This document shows positions 15,791 to 24,307 of a stretch of DNA of 46,356 nt, piece by piece. Every line of letters begins with the position of its first letter. The stretch's first letter is position 1. The translations under genes were made by a program, and so were the position numbers. The notes under the pieces are model-generated. The model searched no databases. It was given only the letters and a program-made list of their open reading frames with translations, and had not been told where the DNA came from. The DNA lies in the NCBI GenBank assembly GCA_913062925.1, contig CAJXWJ010000025.1, forward strand, positions 1-46,356, written 5' to 3'. The DNA comes from an uncultured Pseudorhodobacter sp. (GTDB lineage Bacteria; Pseudomonadota; Alphaproteobacteria; Rhodobacterales; Rhodobacteraceae).

Positions 15791-16864
15791 ATGAATACGG
15801 GCTCTTTGGGCACGTTCGTCATATCCTGGTCTCAGACAGAAATAGATGGCCTTAAGGCTGCGCGCATGGATCTTTTGACTGTCGGCACCGTTTGGCGCTG
15901 GACAGGGACGGCTGTGCGCGTGGATGGACCTCAGGGCCTGCTGCGACTGAATGAGGCCGAGGGGGCGGCGGAGTTAAGAAAACGGGCGGCGCGCATGGTG
16001 CGCCGGCTGGTCGGGGCAGCGGTGGCGGGTGAGGCCGATCTGAAACCTGGCAATGATGAGCCGGTGCAGAGGCTGCCGGATCAATCCTTTATCGTAACTG
16101 ATGGCCACCAAAGCTTTACCATCACCATTATCGCCGTGCCGGATACTGGCGCGCAATTGTTGATGTTTATTGGCGATCTGCCACCTTCGGATCAGGATCT
16201 TTGGGTGGTGCGCACTTCGATTGACCGCAGCCAGTCGGCGGCGGGCGCGCGGGCGGCGGGGGGGGTGATTTGCTTTACCCCCGAGACCCGCATCGCAACC
16301 CCCGAGGGGGCGCGGCAAATCCGTGACCTGAAAGCTGGCGATCAGATTTTGACGCGAGATAATGGCCCGCAGCAGGTGCTTTGGACCGGATTTCGGCGAA
16401 TGTCGGGCGCAAGGCTTTATGCCATGCCGCATTTGCGACCGATCCGCTTTAAACGCAGCGCAATGGGGCTTTATCGGCCAGAGGAAGATTTGCTGGTCTC
16501 GCCGCAGCACCGGATGCTGGTGCGCGGCGCCGCGGCGCAGGCTTTGTTCAATACCCCGGAGGTCTTGGTGGCGGCCGAAGATCTGATCAATGATGTCACG
16601 ATCACGGTGGACCATCAGTTGACCGAGGTGACCTATGTGCATATCTTATTGGAACAACACAATATTGTCTGGGCCAATGGCTTGGAGACCGAAAGCTTTC
16701 ATCCCTCGAACACTTCGATGGATACGGTTGATCCGCTGCACTTGCGGTCTTTGAAAGCGATTCTGCCGCAGGTCGAGGCGAACCCGCACGCCTATGGCGA
16801 TTATGCGCGACGCAATCTTTCGGGCTCGGAGGCGGCGATTTTGCGGTATGAGTTGGCGGCCTGA
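15791..16864 (+). CDS. Hint-domain-containing protein
   Basis: 357 residues. The N-terminal 155 residues match no domain I recognise. A Hint (hedgehog/intein) domain begins at Cys161 in ICFTPETRIATPEGARQI, followed by DLKAGDQILTRDNGPQQV, the block-B-like LLVSPQHRMLV (H240) and a terminal THVHILLEQHN-like segment (YVHILLEQHN, N291) and GLETESFHPS. This layout is typical of the Hint_2 family common in Rhodobacterales, where the domain may cleave or attach the N-terminal part. No signal peptide is visible; relatives may be secreted by other routes. Upstream promoter region is AT-rich with a CtrA-like site. Whether self-processing occurs is unknown. Confidence 0.85.
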   Translation: MNTGSLGTFVISWSQTEIDGLKAARMDLLTVGTVWRWTGTAVRVDGPQGLLRLNEAEGAAELRKRAARMVRRLVGAAVAGEADLKPGNDEPVQRLPDQSFIVTDGHQSFTITIIAVPDTGAQLLMFIGDLPPSDQDLWVVRTSIDRSQSAAGARAAGGVICFTPETRIATPEGARQIRDLKAGDQILTRDNGPQQVLWTGFRRMSGARLYAMPHLRPIRFKRSAMGLYRPEEDLLVSPQHRMLVRGAAAQALFNTPEVLVAAEDLINDVTITVDHQLTEVTYVHILLEQHNIVWANGLETESFHPSNTSMDTVDPLHLRSLKAILPQVEANPHAYGDYARRNLSGSEAAILRYELAA

Positions 16865-16877
16865 GCCGGCCCAGAGC

Positions 16878-16950
16878 GGGGGGCTGTCTGCCCCCCACCG
16901 CGTGCGGGCGCACGCGTCCCCCCCGAGGATATTTTAACCAAGATGAAAGC
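16878..16950. repeat. Double-hairpin intergenic element resembling a Rhodobacterales repeat
   Basis: GGGGGGC-TGTCT-GCCCCCC (16878-16896) is followed by CGCGTGCG-GG-CGCACGCG (16899-16916), then CCC-rich sequence and GAGGATATTTTAACCAAGATGAAAG (from 16924, split here as GAGGATATTT and AACCAAGATGAAAG). I recall closely similar hairpin-plus-GAGGATATTT arrangements between genes of many Rhodobacteraceae, so this is probably a dispersed intergenic element that may also terminate transcription of the Hint-domain gene. Only one copy is in the window. Confidence 0.55.
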
Positions 16951-16975
16951 AGGAAAGAAAGTCTGGGGCGGCTTG

Positions 16976-17003
16976 TTGACTCTGGGGGGCTGGGCTGTAT
17001 AAG
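16976..17003 (+). promoter_or_regulatory. Sigma-70-type promoter of rpsD
   Basis: TTGACT (16976-16981) and TATAAG (16998-17003) are separated by 16 bases, close to consensus. Transcription should start near 17010, immediately before the leader hairpin, giving an untranslated leader of about 115 bases. Confidence 0.75.
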
Positions 17004-17010
17004 CCGCGTC

Positions 17011-17118
17011 AGTGCCGGATGAGAGTCCGGCGCTTTTCATTGGTGTTGGTGGTCCTTGCAAAAGGAACCCTGTCGGGCTTCGGCCAAAGGACAACGCCCT
17101 TCACGTCTTAAGAAGGAG
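17011..17118 (+). promoter_or_regulatory. Structured rpsD leader (possible autoregulatory element)
   Basis: A hairpin AGTGCCGGA / TCCGGCGCT (17011-17034, one G-U pair) is followed by TTTTC and could act as an attenuator. Downstream, GTCCTT (17052-17057) can pair with AAGG at 17062-17065 or with AAGGAC at 17087-17092, a GGC-TTCG-GCC tetraloop hairpin lies near 17077-17085, and CCTT at 17098-17101 can pair with the AAGG of the ribosome-binding site (17113-17116). S4 represses its own synthesis in other bacteria; whether this leader does so is inference. Confidence 0.45.
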
Positions 17119-17125
17119 ATCAGAG

Positions 17126-17746
17126 ATGACAAAACGTACCTCTGCCAAATACAAAATTGACCGCCGTATGGGCGAAAACATCTGGGGCCGTCCTAAGTCC
17201 CCAGTGAACAAGCGTGAATACGGCCCCGGCCAGCACGGTCAGCGTCGCAAGAACAAGCTTTCGGATTTCGGCACCCAGCTGCGTGCCAAGCAGAAACTGA
17301 AGGGCTATTACGGCGATTTGACCGAAAAGCAGTTCCGCAAGATCTACACGGAAGCAGAACGTGTTAAGGGCGACACCGGCGAGATGCTGGTAGGTTTGCT
17401 GGAGCGTCGTCTGGACGCTGTGGTTTACCGCGCAAAGTTCGTACCAACCGTTTTCGCAGCGCGTCAGTTCGTGAACCACGGCCACGTCACCGTCAACGGT
17501 CAGCGCGTGAACATCGCGTCTTACCGCGTCAAGGAAGGCGATGTGATCGCCGTTCGTGAAAAGTCGCGTCAAATGGCTGCGATCGTGGAAGCGATTGCTT
17601 TGACCGAGCGTGACGTTCCTGACTATCTGGAAGTTGACAACCAAAAGCTGACCGCGACCTTCGTGCGGACGCCTGGCCTGTCGGATGTGCCTTATCCGGT
17701 TCAGATGGAACCAAACTTGGTCGTCGAATACTACGCAAAGAACTAA
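17126..17746 (+). CDS. rpsD: 30S ribosomal protein S4
   Basis: 206 residues, the standard length. Binds 16S rRNA early in small-subunit assembly and helps fidelity. N-terminal [22 protein letters not shown] is the alphaproteobacterial form without the zinc cysteines, and the S4 RNA-binding domain lies at about residues 95-157 ([14 protein letters not shown] ... [22 protein letters not shown]). The ATG at 17126 has AAGGAG seven bases upstream. The gene stands alone between its own promoter and terminator rather than in the alpha operon. Codon use is strongly biased, as expected for a ribosomal protein. Confidence 0.98.
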   Translation: MTKRTSAKYKIDRRMGENIWGRPKSPVNKREYGPGQHGQRRKNKLSDFGTQLRAKQKLKGYYGDLTEKQFRKIYTEAERVKGDTGEMLVGLLERRLDAVVYRAKFVPTVFAARQFVNHGHVTVNGQRVNIASYRVKEGDVIAVREKSRQMAAIVEAIALTERDVPDYLEVDNQKLTATFVRTPGLSDVPYPVQMEPNLVVEYYAKN

Positions 17747-17767
17747 GATCTGTTGCATCGCAACCCG

Positions 17768-17794
17768 AAAGGCCCGCTTTATGCGGGCCTTTTT
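17768..17794 (+). terminator. Intrinsic terminator of rpsD
   Basis: AAAGGCCCGC (17768-17777) and GCGGGCCTTT (17783-17792) form a ten-base stem with a TTTAT loop, followed by further T residues, 22 bases after the rpsD stop. Confidence 0.92.
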
Positions 17795-17890
17795 GCTTTT
17801 GCGCCCAAGCTGTTGCGGCTTTGATCAATTGTTGCTGGTGTTGGCCCGTGGCCGCGGGTAAAACCCCCGATGAAGTGTTTGGGGAATCCG

Positions 17891-18976
17891 ATGAACGACT
17901 TTATCCGCCCACAGCCCGGCATTCTGGAGATCGCGCTTTACGAGGGCGGTAAGGCCTCGGTTGCGGGTGTGGCCAATGTGCTGAAGCTGTCGTCAAATGA
18001 GAACCCCTTTGGCCCTTCCGACAAGGCGAAAGAGGCTTTTGCGCGGTCTGTGCATCAGCTGCACCGCTATCCTTCGACCGATCATCTGGCCTTGCGCAGC
18101 GCGATTGCCGATGTGCATGGCCTTGACGCGGGCCGCGTTATATGTGGCGTTGGATCGGATGAGATTATTCACATGCTGTGCCAAGCCTATGCCGGGCCGG
18201 GCGATGAGGTGGTTTTCACCGAGCATGGGTTTTTGATGTATCGCATCTCGACCATGGCGGCGGGGGCTGTGCCTGTCGAGGTGCAAGAGCGCGAGCGCAC
18301 CACGGATGTTGACGCCATTCTGAAGGCCTGCACCCGGCGTACCAAATTGGTGTTTATTGCCAATCCGAACAACCCGACCGGCACAATGATTTCGGCGGCC
18401 GAGGTCGAGCATTTGGCCGCAAATCTGCCGCCGCAAGCGATTTTGGTGCTGGATGGGGCCTATGCTGAATATGTCGAGGGCTTTGACGCAGGGCTATCGC
18501 TGATTGAGGCGCGCGAGAATGTGGTGATGACGCGGACCTTCTCGAAGATCTACGGGCTTGGTGGGCTGCGCATTGGCTGGGGTTACGGGCCCAAGCATAT
18601 CGTGGATGTGCTGAACCGCATTCGCGGGCCGTTCAATCTGTCGAACACCCAGCTGGAAACTGCCGAAGCCGCTGTGCGCGATCAGGACTATGTCACGCGG
18701 TGTCGCGCCGATAACGCGCGGATGCGGCATTGGCTGGCAGAGGCTTTGGCCGAGCATGGCGTGCCTTCGGATACCTCGCTTGCCAATTTCATTCTGGCGC
18801 GCTTTGCTTCGGCCGAAGAGGCCGAGGCTTGTGATATTTTTCTGCAATCGCAAGGGCTTTTGGTGCGGCGGGTTGCCAGTTACAAGCTGCCGCATTGCCT
18901 GCGGATCACCATTGGTGACGAATCTGCCTGCCGCCGGATTGCCCATGCCATTGGTCAGTTCAAGGCGCAGGCATGA
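17891..18976 (+). CDS. hisC: Histidinol-phosphate aminotransferase
   Basis: 361 residues, class I/II PLP-dependent aminotransferase. Motifs: [10 protein letters not shown] near residue 33, Y60 in HRYPS, NPNNPTG (158-164), D188 with A-Y-A-E-Y, and the PLP lysine K219 in [14 protein letters not shown]. It catalyses the transamination step of histidine synthesis; in alphaproteobacteria the same enzyme often also transaminates aromatic precursors. The overlap (ATGA) with the downstream prephenate/arogenate dehydrogenase gene supports a dual role in tyrosine/phenylalanine synthesis. The ATG at 17891 has GGGGA upstream; an in-frame ATG at 17870 lacks one. Confidence 0.93.
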   Translation: MNDFIRPQPGILEIALYEGGKASVAGVANVLKLSSNENPFGPSDKAKEAFARSVHQLHRYPSTDHLALRSAIADVHGLDAGRVICGVGSDEIIHMLCQAYAGPGDEVVFTEHGFLMYRISTMAAGAVPVEVQERERTTDVDAILKACTRRTKLVFIANPNNPTGTMISAAEVEHLAANLPPQAILVLDGAYAEYVEGFDAGLSLIEARENVVMTRTFSKIYGLGGLRIGWGYGPKHIVDVLNRIRGPFNLSNTQLETAEAAVRDQDYVTRCRADNARMRHWLAEALAEHGVPSDTSLANFILARFASAEEAEACDIFLQSQGLLVRRVASYKLPHCLRITIGDESACRRIAHAIGQFKAQA

Positions 18977-19911
18977 GCGCGCCGATCTACAACCGTGTCG
19001 CGCTGATCGGGCTGGGGCTGATCGCCTCGTCGATGGCGCATGCGATGCGGGCGGGCGGTTTGGCGGGCGAGATTGTCGGCCATGCCAAATCGGCTGAAAC
19101 GCGGGCAACGGCGCTTGAGATCGGCATTTGTGATCGCGTTTATGCCACCGCAGCCGAGGCCGTGGCGGGGGCTGATCTGGTGGTGCTTGCGGTGCCGGTT
19201 GGGGCGATGGCTGCGATTGCCGCAGAGATCGGGCCGCATTTGGCGGCAGGCGCGACCGTCACCGATGTGGGCTCGGTCAAGCAGGCGGTGATCGCTGCGG
19301 TGGCGCCGCATGTGCCTGCGGGCTGTCATTTCATTCCTGGCCATCCGATGGCGGGGACCGAATATTCGGGGCCGCGTTCGGGTTTTGCCACGCTTTACAA
19401 AAACCGCTGGTGGCTTTTGACCCCTGATGCCGAAACCGATGCGGCGGCACTTCTTCGCCTGCGCAGCTTGCTCGAGGCGATGGGGGCCAAGGTTGATAGC
19501 ATGGATGCGGCGCATCACGATCTGGTTTTGGCCGTGGTCAGCCATACGCCGCATTTGATCGCCTATACGATGGTTGGCGTTGCCGATCACTTGGCGCAGG
19601 TCTCGAATTCCGAAGTCATCCAATATTCGGCCACGGGGTTTCGCGATTTCACCCGCATTGCAGCCAGCGACCCGGTGATGTGGCGCGATGTGTTTTTAAC
19701 CAATAAAGATGCTGTTTTGGATATTTTGGGCCGCTTTACCGAAGAGCTGTTCGTGCTACAGCGCGCCATTCGTATGGGCGATGGCGAGCAGCTGCACGAT
19801 TATTTCACCCGCACCCGCGCCATTCGGCGTGGCATTATCGAGGCAGGGCAAGACACTTCAGCCCCCGATTTTGGCCGTGTGCCCAGCGAAAAGCTGCAAG
19901 ACAAAACCTAG
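18973..19911 (+). CDS. Prephenate/arogenate dehydrogenase family protein
   Basis: 312 residues. NAD(P)-dependent oxidative decarboxylase of tyrosine synthesis (TyrA/TyrC). Rossmann motif GLGLIAS (13-19), [11 protein letters not shown] (about 119-129) and the S-H-T-P-H-L-I-A-Y motif of the helical dimerisation domain are characteristic. Translationally coupled to the aminotransferase gene by a four-base overlap, making an arogenate-type route plausible. No fused chorismate mutase is present. Its stop codon overlaps that of the convergent DUF2125 gene in a CTAG. Confidence 0.93.
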   Translation: MSAPIYNRVALIGLGLIASSMAHAMRAGGLAGEIVGHAKSAETRATALEIGICDRVYATAAEAVAGADLVVLAVPVGAMAAIAAEIGPHLAAGATVTDVGSVKQAVIAAVAPHVPAGCHFIPGHPMAGTEYSGPRSGFATLYKNRWWLLTPDAETDAAALLRLRSLLEAMGAKVDSMDAAHHDLVLAVVSHTPHLIAYTMVGVADHLAQVSNSEVIQYSATGFRDFTRIAASDPVMWRDVFLTNKDAVLDILGRFTEELFVLQRAIRMGDGEQLHDYFTRTRAIRRGIIEAGQDTSAPDFGRVPSEKLQDKT

Positions 19912-20897
19912 GGCCAGCTCAGCAAAGGCGCTGGACCAAGCGGCAGTGGGCCAAGCTGCATCCGACCGTTTCTAGCAACAAGCGTCAGGGTCAGATCCTC
20001 TGGTGCGCCGTTTTGGCTGGCCAAGTTTTGCAAAATTGTCGTCATCGTCTGCTGCATCTGCGGTTGCACCAGCCCCAGCGAGACCAAAAGTGGTGGTAAC
20101 ATTTGCCAGCCTTGCAGATCAATTTGAATATCGCCGGCCGCATAGCCCATTGCATCGGCGGTGATGCGGCCCGTTGCGTTCAGGCGCAAATCGCCCCAGA
20201 TCAACCGCAGCGCATCCAGATCAATCTCGCTTGGTCGCGGCTGGCGTTGCGCTGCGCTGCGGTCCAACGCGGCGGTTAGGCTGACATGTGCATCCAGATA
20301 GCCCTCGTCGATCTTTGCTGGCAAGCCCGCGGCGGCCAGCTTTGGCGTCAGACTTGCATCCGTCAGCAGATCGGCCAGACGTAGCCCGAGGCGATAGCGA
20401 TGCGCCGCCGTCGGGTCTTCGCGCAGCGACGCCAGCAGGCTTGCAGCACTGATCTGCCAGCCCGCATTCGAGATCAGCTGCAAATCGCGGCTTTGCGTCA
20501 CCACTTCGCGCAGGGTTAGATCGCTGTCAGGATGCACCATCACATCGCCCATCATCTGGCTGCTGTTCAGGGTAAGGGTCTGATCCTGATAGGTGATTTT
20601 TTGCCCCGTCGGCAGGGCTGCGATCAAATGCCAAGGCTTCCATGTCATGGCAAAGACCTGCGCAAAGGGGGTTTGCCAGCGCAGTGGCAGATCGGGGCTG
20701 CGCAGCGCCAGATCGGTTATGGTCAGATCAAAGCGGTTCGGAATGCCATGCACCTCGACGCTCGCCGCGCTGATCTGATCTTCGGGCTGGGCTTTGATCC
20801 AAGCCGAGACCGAGGTTTCGATCGTCGTGGCACCCACCCACCAATAGCCAGTCCAAGCCGCAGTTGCAGCCAAAGCGATCCACAAAAGCCAGCGCAT
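19908..20897 (-). CDS. DUF2125 domain-containing protein
   Basis: 329 residues. The N-terminal MRWLLWIALAATAAWTGYWWVG is a signal anchor or uncleaved signal peptide, so most of the protein should lie in the periplasm. The rest matches the DUF2125 pattern seen in alphaproteobacteria (I-P-N-R-F-D-L-T-I, then W-R-T-P-like WQTPFAQVFAMTWKPWHLI, and a late GYAAGDIQIDLQGW). Such repeated beta-rich segments resemble lipid- or AsmA-like proteins, but no function is established. AAGGGG precedes the ATG. Divergent from the ChaC-like gene and convergent with the dehydrogenase. Confidence 0.85.
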   Translation of the reverse strand: MRWLLWIALAATAAWTGYWWVGATTIETSVSAWIKAQPEDQISAASVEVHGIPNRFDLTITDLALRSPDLPLRWQTPFAQVFAMTWKPWHLIAALPTGQKITYQDQTLTLNSSQMMGDVMVHPDSDLTLREVVTQSRDLQLISNAGWQISAASLLASLREDPTAAHRYRLGLRLADLLTDASLTPKLAAAGLPAKIDEGYLDAHVSLTAALDRSAAQRQPRPSEIDLDALRLIWGDLRLNATGRITADAMGYAAGDIQIDLQGWQMLPPLLVSLGLVQPQMQQTMTTILQNLASQNGAPEDLTLTLVARNGRMQLGPLPLGPAPLLSWP

Positions 20898-20959
20898 CTC
20901 TTCCCCTTTTCATTTTCCGCGCCCAGCACTACACCGCGCAGCAGCGGAGGGCTAGGCGG

Positions 20960-21493
20960 ATGACAACGGCGATGTGGGTTTTTGGCTATGGCTCCTTAAT
21001 CTGGAACCCCGAATTTCCTGTGGCAGAGCGTCGCATCGCGCGGTTGGCAGATTGGCAGCGTTCCTTTTGTATGTGGTCGATCCATCATCGCGGCACCGAG
21101 GTCGAACCGGGGCTGGTCTTGGCGCTGGATCAGGCGGCGGGCAAATTTTGCGACGGTGTTGGCTTTCGCGTGCAGCCTGGCGCCGAGGCGGAAACCTTGG
21201 CAGCCTTGCGTGCGCGCGAGTTGATTTCTTCGGCCTATCTCGAGCGCGTCTTGCCCTTGGATTTGGCGGGTGGCGATAGGGTGCAGGCCTTGGCCTATGT
21301 GATTGATCCCGCGCATGTGCAATATTGCGGCGGCATGGCGCTGGCCGCGCAGGCGCAGATTATTGCGCAGGCCGTGGGCGGGCGCGGGCCAAACCGCGAT
21401 TATCTTTACGCCACCGCCCAACATCTTGCCGATTTGGGTATAGAAGACCCAGATCTTAGCTGGCTGGCGGCAGAAGTTCGCAAGATCAGCTAG
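20960..21493 (+). CDS. ChaC-like gamma-glutamylcyclotransferase
   Basis: 177 residues. The family hallmark V-F-G-Y-G-S-L-I-W lies at residues 7-15, followed by R-R-I-A-R-L-A-D-W-Q-R-S-F and G-L-V-L-A-L-D. A glutamate in the R-A-R-E-L segment (about residue 89) is the likely catalytic residue. ChaC enzymes degrade glutathione to 5-oxoproline and Cys-Gly in the cytoplasm. GGAGG lies nine bases before the chosen ATG; a later Met at residue 5 is less likely. It ends 71 bases before the channel-protein gene. Confidence 0.88.
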   Translation: MTTAMWVFGYGSLIWNPEFPVAERRIARLADWQRSFCMWSIHHRGTEVEPGLVLALDQAAGKFCDGVGFRVQPGAEAETLAALRARELISSAYLERVLPLDLAGGDRVQALAYVIDPAHVQYCGGMALAAQAQIIAQAVGGRGPNRDYLYATAQHLADLGIEDPDLSWLAAEVRKIS

Positions 21494-21564
21494 AGTTTTA
21501 CTTGGCAGGCGGTGTCAGCCTGCTATGGTTTGACCAAGCAGAACAGACGGATAGCAGCGCCGAA

Positions 21565-22734
21565 ATGGAAAAATCCAAACTTCAGGCCATCTACTTTAGC
21601 CAACCGATCCGCCAGTTTTTCACCATGTTTCTGGTGGTGATTTTGGTGCTTGTGGGGGCTTGGCTGATCCATTCCAAGGTGGTTGGCATCGTCAATGCCA
21701 ACCCTTGGCTGAATGGCGGCATCGCTTTGGTGTTTCTGCTGGGGGTAGTCACCTGTTTCTGGCAGGTCTTCACGCTGGCGCAATCAGTGTCCTGGATCGA
21801 ACGCTTTGTGCGCCATGACGTTGGCTTTGAAGACGCGAAACCGCCGCAACTGTTGGCGCCTTTGGCGCATTTGCTGCGCACGCGTGGCGCGCGGATGCAG
21901 ATTTCTTCCTCCTCGGCGCGCTCGATCTTGGAATCGGTCGAAAGCCGGATAGACGAGGCGCGCGACATCACGCGGTATCTGACCAACCTCTTGGTTTTCC
22001 TTGGTCTTTTGGGCACCTTTTACGGGCTTGCCACCACGGTTCCGGCGGTGGTGGAAACCATCCGCTCGCTTGCCCCACAAGAGGGCGAGACTGGGCTCGA
22101 AGTGTTTGGCAAGCTGATGTCAGGGCTGGAAAGCCAGCTTGGTGGCATGGGTACGGCGTTTTCGTCGTCGCTTTTGGGGCTTGCGGGGTCTTTGGTTGTG
22201 GGCCTGCTCGAGCTGTTTGCAGGCCACGGGCAGAACCGTTTTGCGCGTGAACTGGAGGAATGGCTGTCTTCGATCACCCGCGTTGGCTTTGCCGCAGGCG
22301 ATGGCGAGGGCGGCGAGACCGCAGCGACCTCCGCCGTGCTTGACCATTTGGCCGAGCAGATCGAGGTCATGCAAAGCCTGTTTGCGCAGGTCGAGGCCAA
22401 CCGCGCGGGAGGCGAGCGTGCGTTGCTAGAGCTGGGACAAGCCTTGGCACAGCTGTCGCAAAACCTAAGCGGTGAAACCGGACAGGCCGAGGCGCTGAAC
22501 CGGATTGCCGAGGGGCAAGAGCGGCTGATCGCTGCGCTGACGGGGGCCGAGGGCGGTGCGCATTCGGATGCCGAAAGCCGGATGCGGCTTCGGTCGATTG
22601 ATGTGCAACTGCTTCGAATCTTTGAAGAAATGGCAGCAGGGCGACAAGAGAGCCTTGCTGACCTGCGGGGTGATCTCTCGGCGCTGACGGCCTCGGTGCG
22701 CCAGCTTGCCCGCGGCGTTCCGGGGCGCGGCTAA
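21565..22734 (+). CDS. MotA/TolQ/ExbB-type proton channel protein with long C-terminal coiled coil
   Basis: 389 residues, inner membrane. Four hydrophobic segments (about 17-37, 50-72, 140-160, 198-220). The last two carry the family signatures L-G-L-L-G-T-F-Y-G-L-A-T-T-V and G-M-G-T-A-F-S-S-S-L-L-G-L-A-G-S-L, the helices that line the ion path in ExbB, TolQ and MotA. The C-terminal 170 residues are polar and Glu/Gln/Leu-rich, probably a cytoplasmic helical tail, longer than in ExbB/TolQ and reminiscent of ZorA. One base separates its stop from the partner OmpA-type gene. The ATG at 21565 was chosen over an upstream in-frame TTG; its ribosome-binding site is weak. Function unassigned. Confidence 0.85.
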   Translation: MEKSKLQAIYFSQPIRQFFTMFLVVILVLVGAWLIHSKVVGIVNANPWLNGGIALVFLLGVVTCFWQVFTLAQSVSWIERFVRHDVGFEDAKPPQLLAPLAHLLRTRGARMQISSSSARSILESVESRIDEARDITRYLTNLLVFLGLLGTFYGLATTVPAVVETIRSLAPQEGETGLEVFGKLMSGLESQLGGMGTAFSSSLLGLAGSLVVGLLELFAGHGQNRFARELEEWLSSITRVGFAAGDGEGGETAATSAVLDHLAEQIEVMQSLFAQVEANRAGGERALLELGQALAQLSQNLSGETGQAEALNRIAEGQERLIAALTGAEGGAHSDAESRMRLRSIDVQLLRIFEEMAAGRQESLADLRGDLSALTASVRQLARGVPGRG

Positions 22735-22735
22735 G

Positions 22736-24307
22736 ATGGCGCTGCGCCGCAAACGCGACAGTTCGATGATCTGGCCGGGCTTTGTGGATGCCGTCACCAC
22801 GCTGCTGATGGTGCTGATGTTCGTGCTGACGATCTTTACCGTGATGCAATCGGTGCTGCGCGACACCATCACCACCCAATCGACCGAGCTTGATAAGCTG
22901 ACTGCGCAGATTGCGGGGCTGGCTGATGCTTTGGGGCTGGAACGCGCCAAAGTTTCCGATCTGAACGCGCAGGTTGGCGCGCTGACCAGCAATCTGGACG
23001 CCGCCCGCGCCAAGGGCGAAGAACAAACTGCACTGATTGCCACGCTTTCAGGGCAGATTTCGGCAAAAGAAGCCGAGCTTGCTGCGGCGCAGGGGCGGAT
23101 TGCCAGTTTTGAAGCGCAGGTCGCTTCGCTTTTGACCGAACGTGACAGCGCCCGCGGGCAGGTGGCCGATTTACAGGCCGCGCAAGATAAGCTGCTGTCA
23201 GATCAAGAGATCATGCAGCTTGCCCTCGCCAAAGCCCGCCAAGAGATTGATAAAGCAGCAGAAGAGGCGCGATTGGCCGCGGCCCGCGCCGATGCTATGA
23301 ACGCCTTGGTCAAGGATTTGCAGGCAAAAGATGGCGCCAATCAGACTAAGCTTTCCGAAGCAGAGGCCGCGCGTTTGGTCGATGCGGCGGCCTTGGTGGC
23401 GCTGCGCGACAAGCTGAAAGGCTCGGATGCCGAGCTGACCGCGATGACTTTGGCGCTGGAAGAACAGCGCAAACGTGCCGAAGAAACCCTGACGCTTTTG
23501 GCCGCCGCCCGCAGCCAAGCCGCCCTGAACGCAAGCGCTGGCGATAACAAGGCCAACCTTTTGGCCGTGGCCGAACAGGCGCTGACTGCCGAGCAAGAGA
23601 AATCCCTGCAAGCCGCGCGGCAGGTCGAGGCGCTGAACCAACAGATCGCAGCGCTGCGGGCGCAACTGGGGCAATTGCAGGGCATCTTGGACGCCTCTGC
23701 CGCCAAAGACGCCGACGCAAACGTACAAATTCAAGCGCTTGGCAGCCAGTTGAACGCAGCTTTGGCGCAGGTGGCATCGGAACAAAAACGCCGTGCCGAG
23801 CTGGAAGAGGCCGAGCGCAAACGGCTAGAGTTGCAAAACGCCGATCTCGAGAAATTCCGCAGCGAGTTTTTCGGCGAGCTGTCGCAACTTTTGGCGGGGC
23901 GGCAGGGCGTGCGGGTGGTGGGCGACCGCTTTGTGTTTTCCTCGGAGGTGTTGTTTACCGCGGGCTCTGCGGATCTTTCTTCCGAGGGGCAGGCACAAAT
24001 CGCCTCTGTGGCGCAGATTTTGGATGATATCGCGGGAAAAATTCCGTCCTCGATCAATTGGATCATACGGGTTGATGGCCATACCGACAATGTGCCGCTG
24101 CTGGGGACCGGTATTTTCAAGGACAATTGGCAGTTAAGCCAAGCCCGCGCGCTGTCGGTGGTGCGATTTATGCAAGACAGTCTGGGATTTCCGCCCGAAC
24201 GCATGGCGGCAACTGGTTTTGGCGAGTATCAACCCGTGGCCTTGGGCGATAGTGCTGATGCGCGGGCGCAAAACCGTCGAATTGAATTAAAATTGACCGA
24301 GCGCTAG
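22736..24307 (+). CDS. MotB-like OmpA-family peptidoglycan-binding protein with long coiled coil
   Basis: 523 residues. A short cytoplasmic N-terminus is followed by one membrane helix (about 13-36) containing Asp18 in F-V-D-A-V-T-T-L-L, where MotB, ExbD and TolR have their proton-carrying Asp. Residues 45-385 are an Ala/Glu/Gln/Lys heptad-rich coiled coil, and 395-523 an OmpA/MotB peptidoglycan-binding domain with D-G-H-T-D-N-V-P, N-W-Q-L-S-Q-A-R-A and A-Q-N-R-R-I-E-L-K. Together with the upstream channel protein it should form an ion-driven stator-like complex anchored to the wall. No helper genes of known systems flank it. Ends in a CTAG overlap with the convergent peptidase gene. Confidence 0.87.
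   Translation: MALRRKRDSSMIWPGFVDAVTTLLMVLMFVLTIFTVMQSVLRDTITTQSTELDKLTAQIAGLADALGLERAKVSDLNAQVGALTSNLDAARAKGEEQTALIATLSGQISAKEAELAAAQGRIASFEAQVASLLTERDSARGQVADLQAAQDKLLSDQEIMQLALAKARQEIDKAAEEARLAAARADAMNALVKDLQAKDGANQTKLSEAEAARLVDAAALVALRDKLKGSDAELTAMTLALEEQRKRAEETLTLLAAARSQAALNASAGDNKANLLAVAEQALTAEQEKSLQAARQVEALNQQIAALRAQLGQLQGILDASAAKDADANVQIQALGSQLNAALAQVASEQKRRAELEEAERKRLELQNADLEKFRSEFFGELSQLLAGRQGVRVVGDRFVFSSEVLFTAGSADLSSEGQAQIASVAQILDDIAGKIPSSINWIIRVDGHTDNVPLLGTGIFKDNWQLSQARALSVVRFMQDSLGFPPERMAATGFGEYQPVALGDSADARAQNRRIELKLTER

Noticed and set aside
15791-16864. Intein inside a host protein
   Set aside because: The Hint domain has no recognisable C-extein and continues about 66 residues past the H-N pair, and no known host protein surrounds it.
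21565-24307. Zorya anti-phage system (ZorA/ZorB)
   Set aside because: The domain layout resembles ZorAB, but no ZorC/ZorD or ZorE-type gene lies nearby; the neighbours are a ChaC-like gene, a wall peptidase and clpA. A housekeeping motor-like pair is more likely.
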